Shown here: positions 30,112 through 41,333 of the stretch, piece by piece | How positions within the stretch are numbered: position 1 is the first letter of the stretch | Layout: every line of letters begins with the position of its first letter | Assembly: GCF_037038585.1 (NCBI RefSeq) | Contig: NC_092559.1 | Location: 24,166,488-24,230,487 of the forward strand | Direction: 5' to 3' | Length of the DNA: 64,000 nt | DNA from: Patagioenas fasciata | Taxonomy: Eukaryota > Chordata > Aves > Columbiformes > Columbidae | Made by a program: the position numbers and the translations under genes | Notes under the pieces: model-generated | Seen by the model: the letters and a program-made list of their open reading frames with translations, nothing else | Databases searched by the model: none | Told to the model about the DNA's origin: nothing

Positions 30112-32138
30112 ATCACAGAAACATGGTGGGATGATTCTCATAATTGGAGCGCTGCAATGGATGGCTATAAACTCTTCAGAAGGGATAGGCAAGGAAGGAG
30201 AGGAGGTGGGGTAGCGATGTATGTTAGGGAGGTTTTTGATTGTCTGGAACTTGAGGAGGGTGGTGATAGGGTTGAGTGTCTGTGGGTGAGAATCAAGGGG
30301 AAGGGCAACAAGGCAGACATCCTGGTGGGGGTCTGTTACAGATCACTCAGCCAGGATGTAGAGGCAGATGAAATATTTTGCAGGCAGCATGGAGGACAAC
30401 TTCCTAACACAGCTGGTTAGTGAGCCTACCAGGGAAGGAGTCCCACTGGATCTGATGTTTGTAAATAGAGAAGGACTCATGGGCAACGTGTCGGTTGGAG
30501 GTCGCCTTGGGTATAGTGATCATGAAATGATTGAGTTTACTATCCTTGGAGAAGTTAGAAGGGTGGTCAGCAGAACTGCTACTTTGGACTTCCAAAGGGC
30601 AGACTTTGATGTGTTCAGAAGGCTGGTTGGCAGAGTCCCTTGGGAGATAGTCCTGAAGGACAAAGGAGTCCAGAAAGGCTGGTCTCTCTTCAAGAAGGTA
30701 ATCTTATGCGGCAATGAGGAACGACGCACACGGAGATGCAGACAAAGACACACACACAGGCAGAGGTTGTGTTCAGGAGGGAGCACAGAGCCAGGCAGAA
30801 CAGAGAGAGCTGAGTCAGGCTAAGGCCCTCTTTATTAATCATCCACAATTTATAGGTTTACAGATATGGGCCTGGACTAAGAAGTTAGACAGGATGTTTT
30901 TTCAATAATTGTTATTCCAAACATACCACACTCGTGTTGCGTCTGTTTTCAGTCACGTTCCCACAAATTCACAGACCAGGCCCAACATCATTCACACGTC
31001 ACATATACTTGGGGGTGGTTTTCCTGCCTGAGATACCATTCTCAAGAGCCTGGGCTATCACTCCTTACAATTATGAAAAACATACTTCAGTACAACTCGT
31101 CCAAGGCCCTTTATATTTTGACTAATTCCTGTGATTTATTCATGTTAGTATTATTTCTTTTTTGACCGTCTGGATGGTCATGTTAGTATCCATCTTCCTT
31201 TATCACACGTCTTGCTATTCCCACAATCTCAGAGGTGCAGGAGCAGGTTGTCCCTGTGTGCCAGAAGGCAAGCCGGCAGGGAAGAAGGCCAGCCTGACTG
31301 AATAGACAGCTGCAACTGGAACTTAGGAAGAAAAAGAATATTTATAACCTTTGGAAGGAGGGGCAGGCCACTCAAGAAGAATACAAGAATTCTGTGAGGT
31401 TATGCAGGGAGAAAATCAGAAGGGCCAAAGCCCAACTAGAGCTGAGCCTGGCTAGGACTGTGAAAGGCAAGAAGAAATGTTTCTATAAATACATTAGCAA
31501 CAGGAGGAGGGCTAAGGAAAATCTCCATCCCCTGATAGATGCAGAGGGAAACATAGTGACAGAGGATGAGGGAAAGGCTGAGGTACTAAATGCCTTCTTC
31601 GCCTCAGTCTTTAATAGTCAGAACAGTTGTGCTCCAGGTACTCAGCCCCCTGAGCCAGAAGACAGGGATGGGGAGCAGAATGAAGCCCAAATAATCAAAG
31701 GGGAAATGGTTAGCGACCTGCTACACAACTTGGACACTCACAAGTCTATGGGGCCAGATGGGATACACCCAAGGGTGCTGAGGGAGCTGGCGGAGGTGAT
31801 CACTGAGCCACTTTCCATTATCTATAAGCTAACTTTCAGCTATCTATCTATCTTGGCTAACTGGGGAGGTCCCAGTTGACTGGAAGTTGGCTAATGTGAC
31901 ATCCATCTACAAGAAGGACTGGAAGGAGGATCCAGGGAACTAAGACCTGTCAATCTAACCTTGGTGCCGGGCAAGGTAATGGAGTGAATGATCTTAAGTA
32001 ACATCACACAGCACTTAGAAGAGAAACATTTGATCAGGCCCAGTCAACATGGGTTTATGAAAGGCAGGTCCTGTTTGACCAACTTGATCTCCTTCTGTGA
32101 CAAGGTGATCCAACTAGTAGATGAGGGAAAGGCTGTGG
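30112..32138 (+). pseudogene. CR1 B ORF2: endonuclease and start of RT
   Basis: Continues the endonuclease (ETWWDDSHNWSAAMDGYKLF, RRDRQGRRGGGVAMYVRE) with a deletion of the YYRPP-to-GDFN part near 30360, then SEPTREGVPLDLMFVNREG. After the LTR at 30717-31225 the connector (YNLWKEGQATQEEYK, LELSLARTVKGKKKCFYKY) leads into [19 protein letters not shown]. Stops follow at about 31880 and 31945. The frame then runs on to DEGKAVD at 32138. Confidence 0.85.
30717..31225 (-). mobile_element. Solo LTR (509 bp), 6-bp duplication
   Basis: The plus strand starts TGCGGCAATG and ends TATTCCCACA. Flanks are ATCTTA (30711-30716) and ATCTCA (31226-31231), one difference in six. A poly(A) signal AATAAAGAG is seen on the minus strand (about 30827-30835). 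CR1 sequence is continuous across it. The 6-bp duplication suggests an alpha/beta-type element, different from the 5-bp families nearby. Confidence 0.8.
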
Positions 32139-32942
32139 ATCACAGAATCACAGAATGATAGGGATTGGAAGGGACCTCAAAAGATCATCTAGTCCAATCC
32201 CCCTGCCACAGCAGGAACACCTAGATGAGGTTGCACAGGAAGGTGTCCAGGCGGGTTTTGAATGTCTCCAGAGAAGGAGACTCCACAACCTCCCTGGGCA
32301 GCCTGTTCCAGTTCTCTGTCACCCTCACTGAGAAGAAGTTTCTTCTCAAATTTAAATGGAACCTCCTGTGTTCCAGTTTATACCCATTGCCCCTTATCTT
32401 ATCATTGGTTGTCACAGAGAAGAGCCTGGCTCCATCCTCGTGACACTCACCCTTTAGATATCTGTAAACATTAATGAGGTCACCCCTCAGTCTCCTCCAA
32501 GCTAGAGAGACCCAGCTCCCTCAGCCTTTCCTCATAAGGGAGATGCTCCACTCCCTTAATCATCTTTGTGGCTCTGCACTGGACTCTCTCCAGCAGTTCC
32601 CTGTCCTTCTTGAACTGAGGAGTCCAGAAATAGACACAATATTCCAGATGTGGTCTCACCAGGGCAGAGTAGAGGGGAAGGAGAACCTCTCTGGACCTAC
32701 TAGCCACCCCCCTCTAATACATCCCAGGATGCCATTGGTCTTCTTGGCCACAAGGGCACAGTGCTGGCTCATGGTTATCCTGCTGTCTACCAGAGCCCCC
32801 AGGTCCCTTTCCCCTAAGCTGCTCTCTTAACAGGTCAGTCCCCAGCTTATACCCGAACCTGGGGTTGTTCCTGCTCAGATTCAATACTCTACACTTTCCC
32901 TTGCTATATTTCATTAAATTTTTCCCCGCTCAACTCTCCAGC
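32139..32942 (-). mobile_element. CR1 3' half inserted antisense into CR1 B
   Basis: The plus strand starts CACAGAATCACAGAATGATAG, the reverse of a CR1 3' tail, and ends in ORF2 C-terminal sequence (minus strand [17 protein letters not shown] at about 32630-32690, upstream KYSKGKCRVLNLS). The 5' end is truncated at 32942. The host CR1 reads GKAVD | [12 protein letters not shown] across the empty site, so the insertion caused little or no target duplication. Confidence 0.9.
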
Positions 32943-34095
32943 CTGTTATGTACTTAGACTTCATTAAAGCCTTTGACACCGTATCCCACAGCATTCTCCT
33001 GGAGAAGCTGGCAGCTCATGGCCTGGATGGGAGTACTCGGTGATGGATAAAGAACTGGCTGGAGGGCCAGGCCCAAAGAGTCGTGGTGAACTGAACCAAA
33101 TTCAGTCGGCCACAAGTGGTGTTCCCCAGGGCTCAGTATTGGAGCCAGTTCTGTTTAATCTCTTTATCAATGATCTGGATGAGGGGATTGAGCGCACCCT
33201 CAGTAAGTTTGCAGATGACACCAAACTGGGTAGCAGTGTTGATCTGCTGGAGGGTAGGAAGGCCATACAGAGGGATCTGGACCAGCTGGATTGTTGGGCT
33301 GAAGCCAATTGTATATAGTTCAACAAGGCCAAAGGCTGGGTCCTGCACTTGAGTCATAACAACCCCAGGCAGCACTACAGGCTCAGGGAAGAGTGGCTGG
33401 AAAGCTGCCTGGCAGAAAAGGATCTGGGGGTGTTGATTGACAGCCGGCTGAATGTGAGCTAGCAGTGTGCCCAGGTGGCCAAAAAGGCCAACAGCATCCC
33501 GGCTTGTATCAGGAATAGTGTGGCCAGCAGAACTAGAGAAGCGATTGTGCCACTATACTCAGCAATGCTGAGGCCCTACCTTGAGTATTGTGTTCTCTTT
33601 TGGGCCCCTCATCATAAGAAGGACATTGAGGTACTAGAGAGAGTGCAGAGGAGGGCGAAGAAGCTGGTGAGGGGCCTGGAGCATAGGTGATATGAGGAGC
33701 AGTTGAGGGAACTGGGGCTGTTTAACCTTGAGAAAAGGAGGCTGAGGGGAGACCTTGTCGCTGTCTACAACTACCTGAAAGGAAGTTGTAGTATGGAGGG
33801 TGTTAGTCTCTTCTCCCAAGTAGCAAGTGATAGGATAAGAGGAAATGGCCTCAAGTTGCACTGGAGGAGGTTTTATTGGATATTAGGAAAAAATTCTTCA
33901 CGGAAAGGGTTGTGAAGCATTGGAACAGGCTGCCCAGGGAAGTGGTGGAGTCACCATCCCTGGAGGTGTTTAAATGGCATATAGATGAGGTTTTTAGGGA
34001 CATGGTTTAGTGCTAGAGTTAGGTTATGGTTGGACTCAGTGATCCTGAGGGTCTCTTCCAACATAAATGATTCTGTGATTCTATGATTCTATGAT
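32943..34095 (+). pseudogene. CR1 B ORF2: RT core, C-terminus, 3' UTR
   Basis: Reads [28 protein letters not shown], [20 protein letters not shown] and DDTKLGS (RT catalytic pair intact), with a stop near 33318. Then [20 protein letters not shown] and [13 protein letters not shown], followed by the tail with GGTTGGACTCAGTGATCCTG and the terminal repeats to 34095. Confidence 0.88.
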
Positions 34096-36045
34096 CATTG
34101 GTGACAACCTTTTGACACAGATGGTGGAGGAGGCAACGAGGAGAGGTGTGCTGCTGGACCTTGTCCTGACAAACCAAGAAGAAATGGTTGGAGATGTCAC
34201 GGTTGGGGGCAGCCTCAGCTGCAGCAATGATGAGATGGTGGAGTTCAGGATCCTGCGTGGATGTCAAGGTTTAAGGCACTGGCAACAATAAACCATGGCA
34301 GACACTCTCTGTTACCTCCTCACCCTCCATCCACCCTCTCCTTTAGATCGGAAAGATAATAAGGAAGATAAGAAGGAAGGAAGAGAGATTTAGACTTCAA
34401 GTTGGAAGGTTTTAAAGGGTTTTAGTAATGCTACTAATAAATAGAAAATATATACAAAATATACAAAACCAGTCTTGAATGCTTGATATGGAGTTGGCGT
34501 CACTCCTGCAGTGGTTGAGCTGGGTGGGTGTAGCTGATGTGGCTCCAGCAGCTGTAGGGCAGGCACCCGGAAGTCATGGGTGGAACTTCACAGCAAACTG
34601 GAAACTGGATTTCAGGGATGCAGGTCCTGAGGCCTTCCAGATTGCAGGCAGACAGACAGGGTGCTCTTCAGATGCCGACCATGGTCGAAGAGCACTAGAC
34701 CCTTGTGATCACTCTCTTATATAGGGGTATGACGATTATGGGATGGAATACTCAGTTGGTCAGTTTTAGTCACCTGTTCCGTCTGCCCCTCCTTCCAAAT
34801 ATGTCCTGTTAGCAGTTAACCTTGGTTACCATAGTAATATATCTAAACACGAGCTTTTTCAGCATTCCATTGGTCCTCTTATCAGCACCAAGCACAGTAT
34901 CCAAGAAAAATATGCAGGCACTTAGAAGGCACTTAGCTGAGAGGAAATTCACTAAAAGAGAACTGGTCTTGCTTTTAACAAAACCAGGATGGTGGAGGAA
35001 GCAGTAAAATAAGTAGGACTAAAACCTTGGACTTCAGCAGGGCGAACTTTGGTGTCTTCAAGGTTCTACTTGGAAGAATACCATGGGATAGGGCTATAGA
35101 AGGTCAGGGGGTACAAGAAAGCTGGCTAAATAGTCAAACATTGCTTCCTCCAAGGCCAATACTGATGCATCCCTATACGGAAAAATCAAGTAAAGGGAGT
35201 AAAAAGCCAGCATGGATGAGTAAGGAACTCCAGTCAAAATTCAGGTGGAAGAAGGATGTTTATGACATGTGGAGAAAGGGACAGACCACCTGGGAGGAAG
35301 ACAAAGAAGATGTTAGAGTATGCAGGGATGCAGTGAGGAAGGCCAAGCTCCACTTGGAAGCAAATCTGACCAGGGAGGTCAAAGACAACAAGAAGGGCTT
35401 CTTCAAGTATATCAGCAGCAAAAGGAAGGTTAGAGAAAATGTAGGTCTGCAGCTGAATGAGGAGGATGTACTGGTGATGGATAATACAGAGAAGGCAAAG
35501 TTACTGAATGCCTCCTTCGCTTCCTTCTTTACTGCTAAAACTGGCCCTCAGGTATTCCAGACCCTAGAGACAGAAGAGCAAGTCAGGCAAAAGGAAGACT
35601 TTTCCTTGATTGAGGAAGAACAGGTTAGAGATTGTCTACACAAACTGGACATCCCCAAATCCATGGGCCCCGATTGGTTGCACCCATGAGTGCTGAGAGA
35701 GTTGGCAGATGTTACTGCAAAGCCACTTTTCATCATCTTTGAAAGGTCTTGGAGAACAGGAGAGGTGCCTGAGGACTGTAGGAAAGCCAATGTCACTCCA
35801 GTCTTCAAAAACAGCAAGAAGGATGACTGAGAAAACTACAGGCCAGTCAGCCTCACGTCCATCCCTGGAAAGGTGATGGAACAGCTCATTCTGGATGTCA
35901 TCTCCAAGCTCGTGGAGGAAAAGAAGGTTATCAGGAGTAGTCAGTATGGGTTCACCAAAGGGAAATCATGTTTGACCAACCTGATAGCCTGTGAAATGGA
36001 TCACGAACTGGCTGGATGGCAGAGCTCAGAGGGTTGTGATCAGTG
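34096..36045 (+). mobile_element. CR1 fragment (endonuclease to RT), 3'-truncated, split by an LTR
   Basis: Starts within the endonuclease (GDNLLTQMVEEATRRGVLLD, DEMVEFRILRG), is split by the LTR 34262-34991, continues with TLDFSRANFGVFKVLLGRIP, a 220-codon open part (35027-35689), DIPKSMGPDWLHP, VTPVFKNSKKDD and [12 protein letters not shown], and stops near GCDQWW. It has no CR1 3' end; at 36046 it joins an antisense CR1 head-on. Confidence 0.87.
34262..34991 (-). mobile_element. Solo LTR, TCCTGGTTTTGTT family, antisense
   Basis: The plus strand starts TGTCAAGGTTTAAGGC and ends AACAAAACCAGGATG (canonical CCAGGACA altered by two transitions). The 5-bp duplication GTGGA is perfect (34257-34261 and 34992-34996). 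The CR1 frame is continuous over the empty site (FRILRG to TLDFSRANF). Confidence 0.9.
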
Positions 36046-37240
36046 GTGGACTCTATACTTGCCCTTGTTATATTTCATTAAATTTTTCCTTGCCCAACTC
36101 TCCAGCCTGTACAGGTCTCCCTGGATAGCAGCACAGTCTTCTGGCATGTCAGCCACTCCTCCCAGTTTGGTGTCATTGGCAAACTTGCTGACAGTGTACT
36201 CTATTCCCTCATCCAAGTCATTGACAAATATATTGAATAGTACTGGTCCCGGTACTGACCCTTGAGGCACTCCACTAGATACAGTCCTCCAACTAGACTC
36301 TGTCCCACAGACCACGACTCTCTGGCTTCTTTCCTTCAGCTAGTTCACAGTCCACCTCAGTACCTGATTGTCCAGACCACACTTCCTCAGTTTAGCAGCA
36401 AGGATGCTGTGGAAGACTGTGTCAAATGCTTTACTAAAATCAAGGTAGACCACATCCACAGCTTTGCCATCATCTATCCACCTCGTTATGTCCTCATAAA
36501 AGGCTATGAGTTTGGTTAAGCATGACTTGCCCTTGGTGTAGCCATGCTGACTGCCCCTAATGACACTCTTATCCTTGATATGCCTTGAGATGGCACCAAG
36601 GATAAGTTGTTCCATTGCCTTCCCAAGGATGGAGGTGAGGCTGACTGGTCTGTAGTTTCCTGGGTCCTCCTTCTTGCCCTTTTTGAAGACTGGAGTGACA
36701 TTTGCTTTCCTCCAGTCTTCAAGCACCTCTCCTGTCTCCCATGACTTAGCAAAGATGACGGAGAGTGGCCTAGCAATAACTTCAGCCAGCTCCCTCAGTA
36801 TCCACTGGTGCATCCCATCCGGACCCATGGATTTATGGATATCCAGATTGCTTAATTGCTCCCTAACCCAGTCCTCATCAATCAAGGTAGACTCCTCCAT
36901 TGTCCTGCCTTCCTCTGGGGCCTCAGGGGTACGGGGCTCCTCAGGACAGCCTCTGGCAGAGTAGACAGAGACAAAGAAGGCATTCAGTAACTCTGCCTTC
37001 TCTGTATCTTCTGTCACCAGGGCAACCACTCCATTCATCAGTGGGCCTACATTGCCTCTGGTGTTAGTTTTATCTGCCACGTATTTGAAAAAGATCTTTC
37101 TGCTGTCCTTGACCCCTCTCACAAGGTTTAATTCTAAGGAGGCCTCAGTTTTCCTAGTTGCCTCCCTACATCCTCTGACAACAGCCTTATATTCTTCCCA
37201 AGTGGCCAGCCCCTCCTTCCATGATCTGTAAACTCTCCTC
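36046..37240 (-). pseudogene. CR1 C ORF2: RT part
   Basis: 260 open codons (37122-36340) hold [56 protein letters not shown] and VYLDFSKAFDTVFHSILAAK (first catalytic Asp). After one stop near 36340 it continues with [20 protein letters not shown] and [11 protein letters not shown], where FADD is FAND. The last readable words are [12 protein letters not shown]. Confidence 0.88.
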
Positions 37241-37242
37241 TT

Positions 37243-38110
37243 TCACTTGAGCTTGCCCAACAGTTCCCTGTTTAACCATGCAGGTCTTCTGGCTCCCTTC
37301 CTTGACTTCCTATGTGTCGGGATGCTCTGCTCTTGAGCTTGGAAGAAGCAGCCCCTGATTGCTAGCCCACTATCTTGGGCCCCTTTACCTTCAAGTACCC
37401 TTGCCCACAGGATTTCCCCTAGCAATTGTTTTAAAAGGCCAAAGTTGGCCCTGCTGAAATCCAGGGTTGCAATTCTGCTTGGTATTCTGTTCCTGCCACA
37501 CAAGATCCTGAACTCCATCATCTCATGCTTGCTGCAACCAAGGCAGCCCTCAACCTTTACTGCTTCAACCAGACCCTCCTTGTTAGTGAGGATGAGATCC
37601 AGCAGTGCTCCTCTCCTAGTGTGCTCATCCACCATTTGCATCAGGAAGTTATCGTCAATGCACTGGAGGAACTTCCTGCGCTGTGGATGTCTGGCTGAGT
37701 AGTCCTTCCAGCAAACAGCAGGGTAGTTAAAATCCCCCACAACAACCATGGCCTGTGACTGTGGGGCTGCTCCCAGCTGCCTGTAGAAGGCCTTGTCAAT
37801 TTCTTCACCCTGATCTGGTGGCCTATAATAGACACCCACAACAGTATCACCCCTGCCAGCCTGCCCCTTAATTCTCACCCACGGACTCTCAACTTGCTCC
37901 TCATCTGCCCCTGGACAGTACTCAATACATTGTAGTTGCTCTCTCACGTAAAGAGCAACTCTACCACCTTGCCTGGCTGTCCTGTCTTTCCTGGGGAGGA
38001 CATAACCATCCATGACCATATTCCAGTCATGTGAGCTGTCCCACCATGTCCCTGTGATTGCCACCAGATCATAATCTCCTGCCCGAACACAGGTTTCTAA
38101 CTCCTCCTAC
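37243..38110 (-). pseudogene. CR1 C ORF2: endonuclease (273 open codons)
   Basis: Contains MAITGTWWDSSHDWNMVMDG, in which the catalytic Glu of ETWW is Gly, a RKDRTARQGGRVALYVREQL block, GVYYRPPDQGEEIDKAFYRQ, VVVGDFNYPAVCW, DEHTRRGALLDLILTNKEGL and ATLDFSRANFGLLKQLLGEI. It stops at the KLK just before the RT connector. Well preserved apart from the Glu change and that one stop. Confidence 0.88.
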
Positions 38111-38270
38111 TTATTTCCCATGCTGTGTGTATTGGTGCACAGGCATTTCAGGGAGTGAGCTGAGTACACCGATTTCACCCAAGGGGAGTGGGAGGCCTCC
38201 CGGTCTTTATCAATACTAGAGTGCTGCCCCACTGGTGCAAGCCCAGCTACAACCCCATCCTCCTTCGAAT

Positions 38271-39490
38271 CTAGTTTAAAGCTCTCCAAATGAGCCCTGT
38301 TAATTCCTTTCCCAGCATCCTTTTGCCCCTGTGAGATAAACCTATCCCACGTATCACTGTCTGGACTGGTGTCTTATAAAACCAGCCATTATCAAAGAAT
38401 CCAAAGCCTTGCCTGTAGCACCAGTCTTGTAGCAAATAATTTATGGACTGAATTTTTCTATTCCATCGCATGTCATCACCCAAAAATGGAAGGAGGAAAG
38501 AGAAAAATCACTTGTGCCCCAGACGCTTTCACCAACCTTCCCAAGGTCTTGAAATCTTTCTTCATTCCCCTCAGACTACGGGATGCAGCTTCCTCCCCAC
38601 CTGTCTGGAAGATCAGCAGTGGTTAGTAGTCTGGTGGGTGCATCAGGTTGGGGAGTGTCCTGGTGATATCCCCGATTCGGGCACCAGGTAGACGACAGAC
38701 TTCCCTATGATGAGGGTCAACTACGCATATTGGGCCCTCTGTTCCTCTCAGAAGGGAATCGCCTACTACAATTACCCTTCTTTCTTTCTTATCAGAGGCA
38801 ATCTTGAGGCGTGGAGTCAACCACCTCTTCCTATGTGACCTCGTAGGCAGGCCTTGCACCACATCCTCACATACCTCTTCTTCAAGATCCAGGGCCCTAT
38901 TACAGAGGGGCACCTGGGGAAGCAAAGCAGGTAGGGAGGGGGGTTGCCTGCGGCGCCTAACTGGAACTAGCTTCCAACCCTCCTCATCTTTTTGGTCCCC
39001 TGCCTCTGCCCAAGAGCAACAGGGCAGGGGCTGTCTTGGGTCTTCCCCCCTCTGCCCGACAGGGCATGGGTCCATCACCTTTTGGGGGGTATCTCTCTGG
39101 GACCTTTCTGACTAGAATGCCAGGGATTTACTCCACCAGTCGATCTCCTTTTCACACTCCCTGATGGTCCTCAGTGTGTTAAACCTCCTCCTTAAGTTTC
39201 ACCACCATGCTGAGCAGATCTTCTACCTGCTCACACCTCACGTAGGTGGAATGCTGGCCTCTCTCCCCCAGCAGCAGCAGGCTCTGGCACTCCCTGCGGC
39301 TGAACACCTGTAGAGACACGGTTTGGGGCAGACCCTCTGTATGGGTTGCCACAGTCTTTTTGTGACAAGCTCTCTGTCTGGAAGAGACCATGATCAGCAG
39401 TAGTCTGGGACACTGGCAATAGGTGAGATGGTCTAACAAGCAAGGAGGGACAAAACCTCTGTACCCCGCTGCACGAGCTACCACACCCAC
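38271..39490 (-). pseudogene. CR1 C ORF1 (coiled coil plus esterase-like domain)
   Basis: The N-terminal part (39490-39179) has a short heptad-like stretch, CEQVEDLLSMVVKLKEEV, fitting the coiled coil used for trimerisation. The second part (39078-38623) is open for 151 codons with ERRVIVVGDSLLRGTEGPIC and REVCRLPGARIGDITRTL. After a stop near 38623, 38483-38271 holds QSINYLLQDWCYRQGFGFFD and IGLSHRGKRMLGKELTGLI. Three frame breaks separate the parts. Confidence 0.82.
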
Positions 39491-39623
39491 TGCTACAGCA
39501 CATTGTGGGTGGTACTCACACGCTTCACACGCTCGTCACCCCTCCCAGTACCTGGTGGACAGTGACGGGTCACTGCCCTCTCTGAGGCTTTTTCAAGGCG
39601 AGGGGTGGGGGTGTGATCGCCAT

Positions 39624-40002
39624 CACCGTGGTAATGCCCACGCCATGTCAGCCGCTCTTGCAAGAGTTGCCAGGTGCTTCTGGGTTGCAAAATCAAAACC
39701 CAAAAACCAAAAATCTCCCTGTACCACGGGATCTGCCGACATGGCTCCAGCTGAGTTGGCTCCAATCAGCCGACATCGGGGACTGAGTGCTAGTTTTGAG
39801 TTTCAACCGATTTTAAATCTCTGGCTGTCACCGTGGTAACACCCACGCCACATCAGCCGCTCTCACAAGGGCTGCCAGATGCTTCCAGGTCGCAAAATCA
39901 AAACCTAAAAACTGAAAAAACCCCTGTACCACGGGATCTGCCAACGTAGCTCCGGCTGATCTGTCTCTGATCAGCTGACCTCAGGGACTGAGTCTGTAAT
40001 CT
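39624..40002 (-). repeat. Two 205-bp tandem repeats at the CR1 5' end
   Basis: Unit 1 starts CACCGTGGTAATGCCCACGCC at 39624 and unit 2 CACCGTGGTAACACCCACGCC at 39829; both contain CGCAAAATCAAAACC-like and CTGTACCACGGGATCTGCC blocks and GACTGAGT near the end (39781 and 39986). They precede ORF1 on the minus strand, so they are the CR1 5' untranslated and promoter region. Unit 2 is cut near 40002. Confidence 0.85.
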
Positions 40003-40024
40003 GTTTGTTCTTTCCACTCTCCCT

Positions 40025-40270
40025 TTATCTTAAGGGATAGTAGGGGACGTGAAATATTCCTTTGCCTTTTGCCAATTCCTGAACCACCCTGACAGTGAAG
40101 TGGATACCGTTATCTGATTGGATGGATTGGGGTTTTGGCAGATAACTAAACCATAGCTTCAAGCCTTTCACTGTGTTATCCCCAGTTACTCTCACAGTGG
40201 CTGCAGCTTGGGTAACTCCTGACACCACTTCCACCCCAACAAGAACGTACTGCTTCCCATCTGTCACCAT
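40025..40270 (-). pseudogene. ERV integrase fragment
   Basis: 81 open codons on the minus strand: QYVLVGVEVVSGVTQAAATV and SIQSDNGIHFT, where SDNG carries the second catalytic Asp of the integrase core. It is bounded by the CR1 5' repeats on one side and an LTR fragment on the other. Class not determined; the wording differs from the ERVL integrase at 58784-59212. Confidence 0.7.
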
Positions 40271-40273
40271 TTA

Positions 40274-40632
40274 TTGCAAGGCAACAATAAACCCTGGACG
40301 ATGCTCTCTGTAAACTCCCCGCCCTCCCCACTCAGAAGGGTAATAGGAGGAAAAGGGAGAGAGACTTATGAGCTGGAAAAGTTTAAAAAGATTTACTAAT
40401 GCTACTAATAAATAGAGAAAATAATACAAAATAATCAAAACCAATCTTGAATTCCCCGGTGTAGTGCAGCAGCGGCCCATGGCAGAGCTGGTGTTGCTCC
40501 AGCAGCTGCAGGGCAGGCACCCAGAAGTCCTGGGCCGGACTCCACAGTAAACCGGAACTGGATTCAGGGATGTAGGGCCTGGAATTAGGCCTCGGATCAC
40601 AAGCAGAACTGGCAGGGTCCTCTTCAGAGGGC
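40274..40632 (-). mobile_element. LTR fragment, TCCTGGTTTTGTT family, antisense
   Basis: CAACAATAAACCCTGGACG, the TTACTAATGCTACTAATAAAT block and the CAAAACCAATCTTGAAT block match the LTR at 34262-34991 in the same orientation. The U3 half is missing; at about 40633 CR1 sequence begins. Confidence 0.8.
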
Positions 40633-40719
40633 TTCAGTAAGGCTTTTGACACTGACTCTCACAACCTACTCATAGGCAAGCTCAAGAAGTGTGGATTGGA
40701 TGAATGCATGGTGATATGG

Positions 40720-41293
40720 TGTTGTGTATTGATGAGGATCATGGTTGATAACATTGTGGTGAAACCAGTTCAGCCAGGAGATGACACATTCAGAGCAAGG
40801 GGAACTGTGATCTACATATCAACGAGGAGCTAACGAGCCACAGATCAGGCTAGCTGACCGCCCAGAGATGGAGGATGTGCTAGAGGGCACATAGCCCCAT
40901 CTCCTGATATGCCCAGCTCTGCAAACAAAGGGGAAAAGTTGAGACCCTTTTAACGTGGCCCAGGACTTGTCCAGACTTGTCCCTCTTTCGCAATCACCAC
41001 TTCCCCCCCTCCCCACCCCCCCCACCCCCCCCCCCCCCGACTTTCCTCTACTCTGGGAGCTATAAAAAGCTCATCTAAAACATCACAGGTAGGGCCTACC
41101 AGTCTCACCGAAGGGAATACCAGCTTGGCCTCACCAAGAGAATACCAGCACCCTGAGGACCCTCACTCTGAACCAGACATAGGAGGATGTTGCGCTCCTG
41201 ACCCCAGCATCCTCGCCATGGAACATCGAGGCTACACAACATCGTACAAGTCCTGTCATCCACGCTGTGGGGCTGTAAGAGACTGGATCCCTC

Positions 41294-41333
<40 letters not shown>

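Larger units (their letters stand above)
22816..34095 (+). mobile_element. CR1 retrotransposon B, near full length, host of four insertions
   Basis: With insertions removed this copy is about 3.8 kb: ORF1 (to 23778), ORF2 endonuclease (23880-23990 and 30112-30690), connector and RT (31232-32138 and 32943-33330), C-terminal region and 3' tail ending ATTCTATGATTCTATGAT at 34095. It is interrupted by the young provirus (23991-30111), an LTR (30717-31225) and an antisense CR1 (32139-32942). In each case the CR1 sequence continues across the junction to the base or within a short duplication. ORF2 has several stops. Confidence 0.9.
36046..40002 (-). mobile_element. CR1 retrotransposon C, antisense, with 5' tandem repeats
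   Basis: Minus-strand order: tandem repeats (40002-39624), ORF1 (about 39490-38290), ORF2 endonuclease (38064-37243), connector and RT (37240-36046). It is the most complete 5' part of a CR1 in the window but lacks the RT C-terminus and the 3' tail, because it is cut at 36046 where it meets a sense CR1. Sequence identity to the CR1 at 17823-19046 is high over the RT. Confidence 0.9.
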
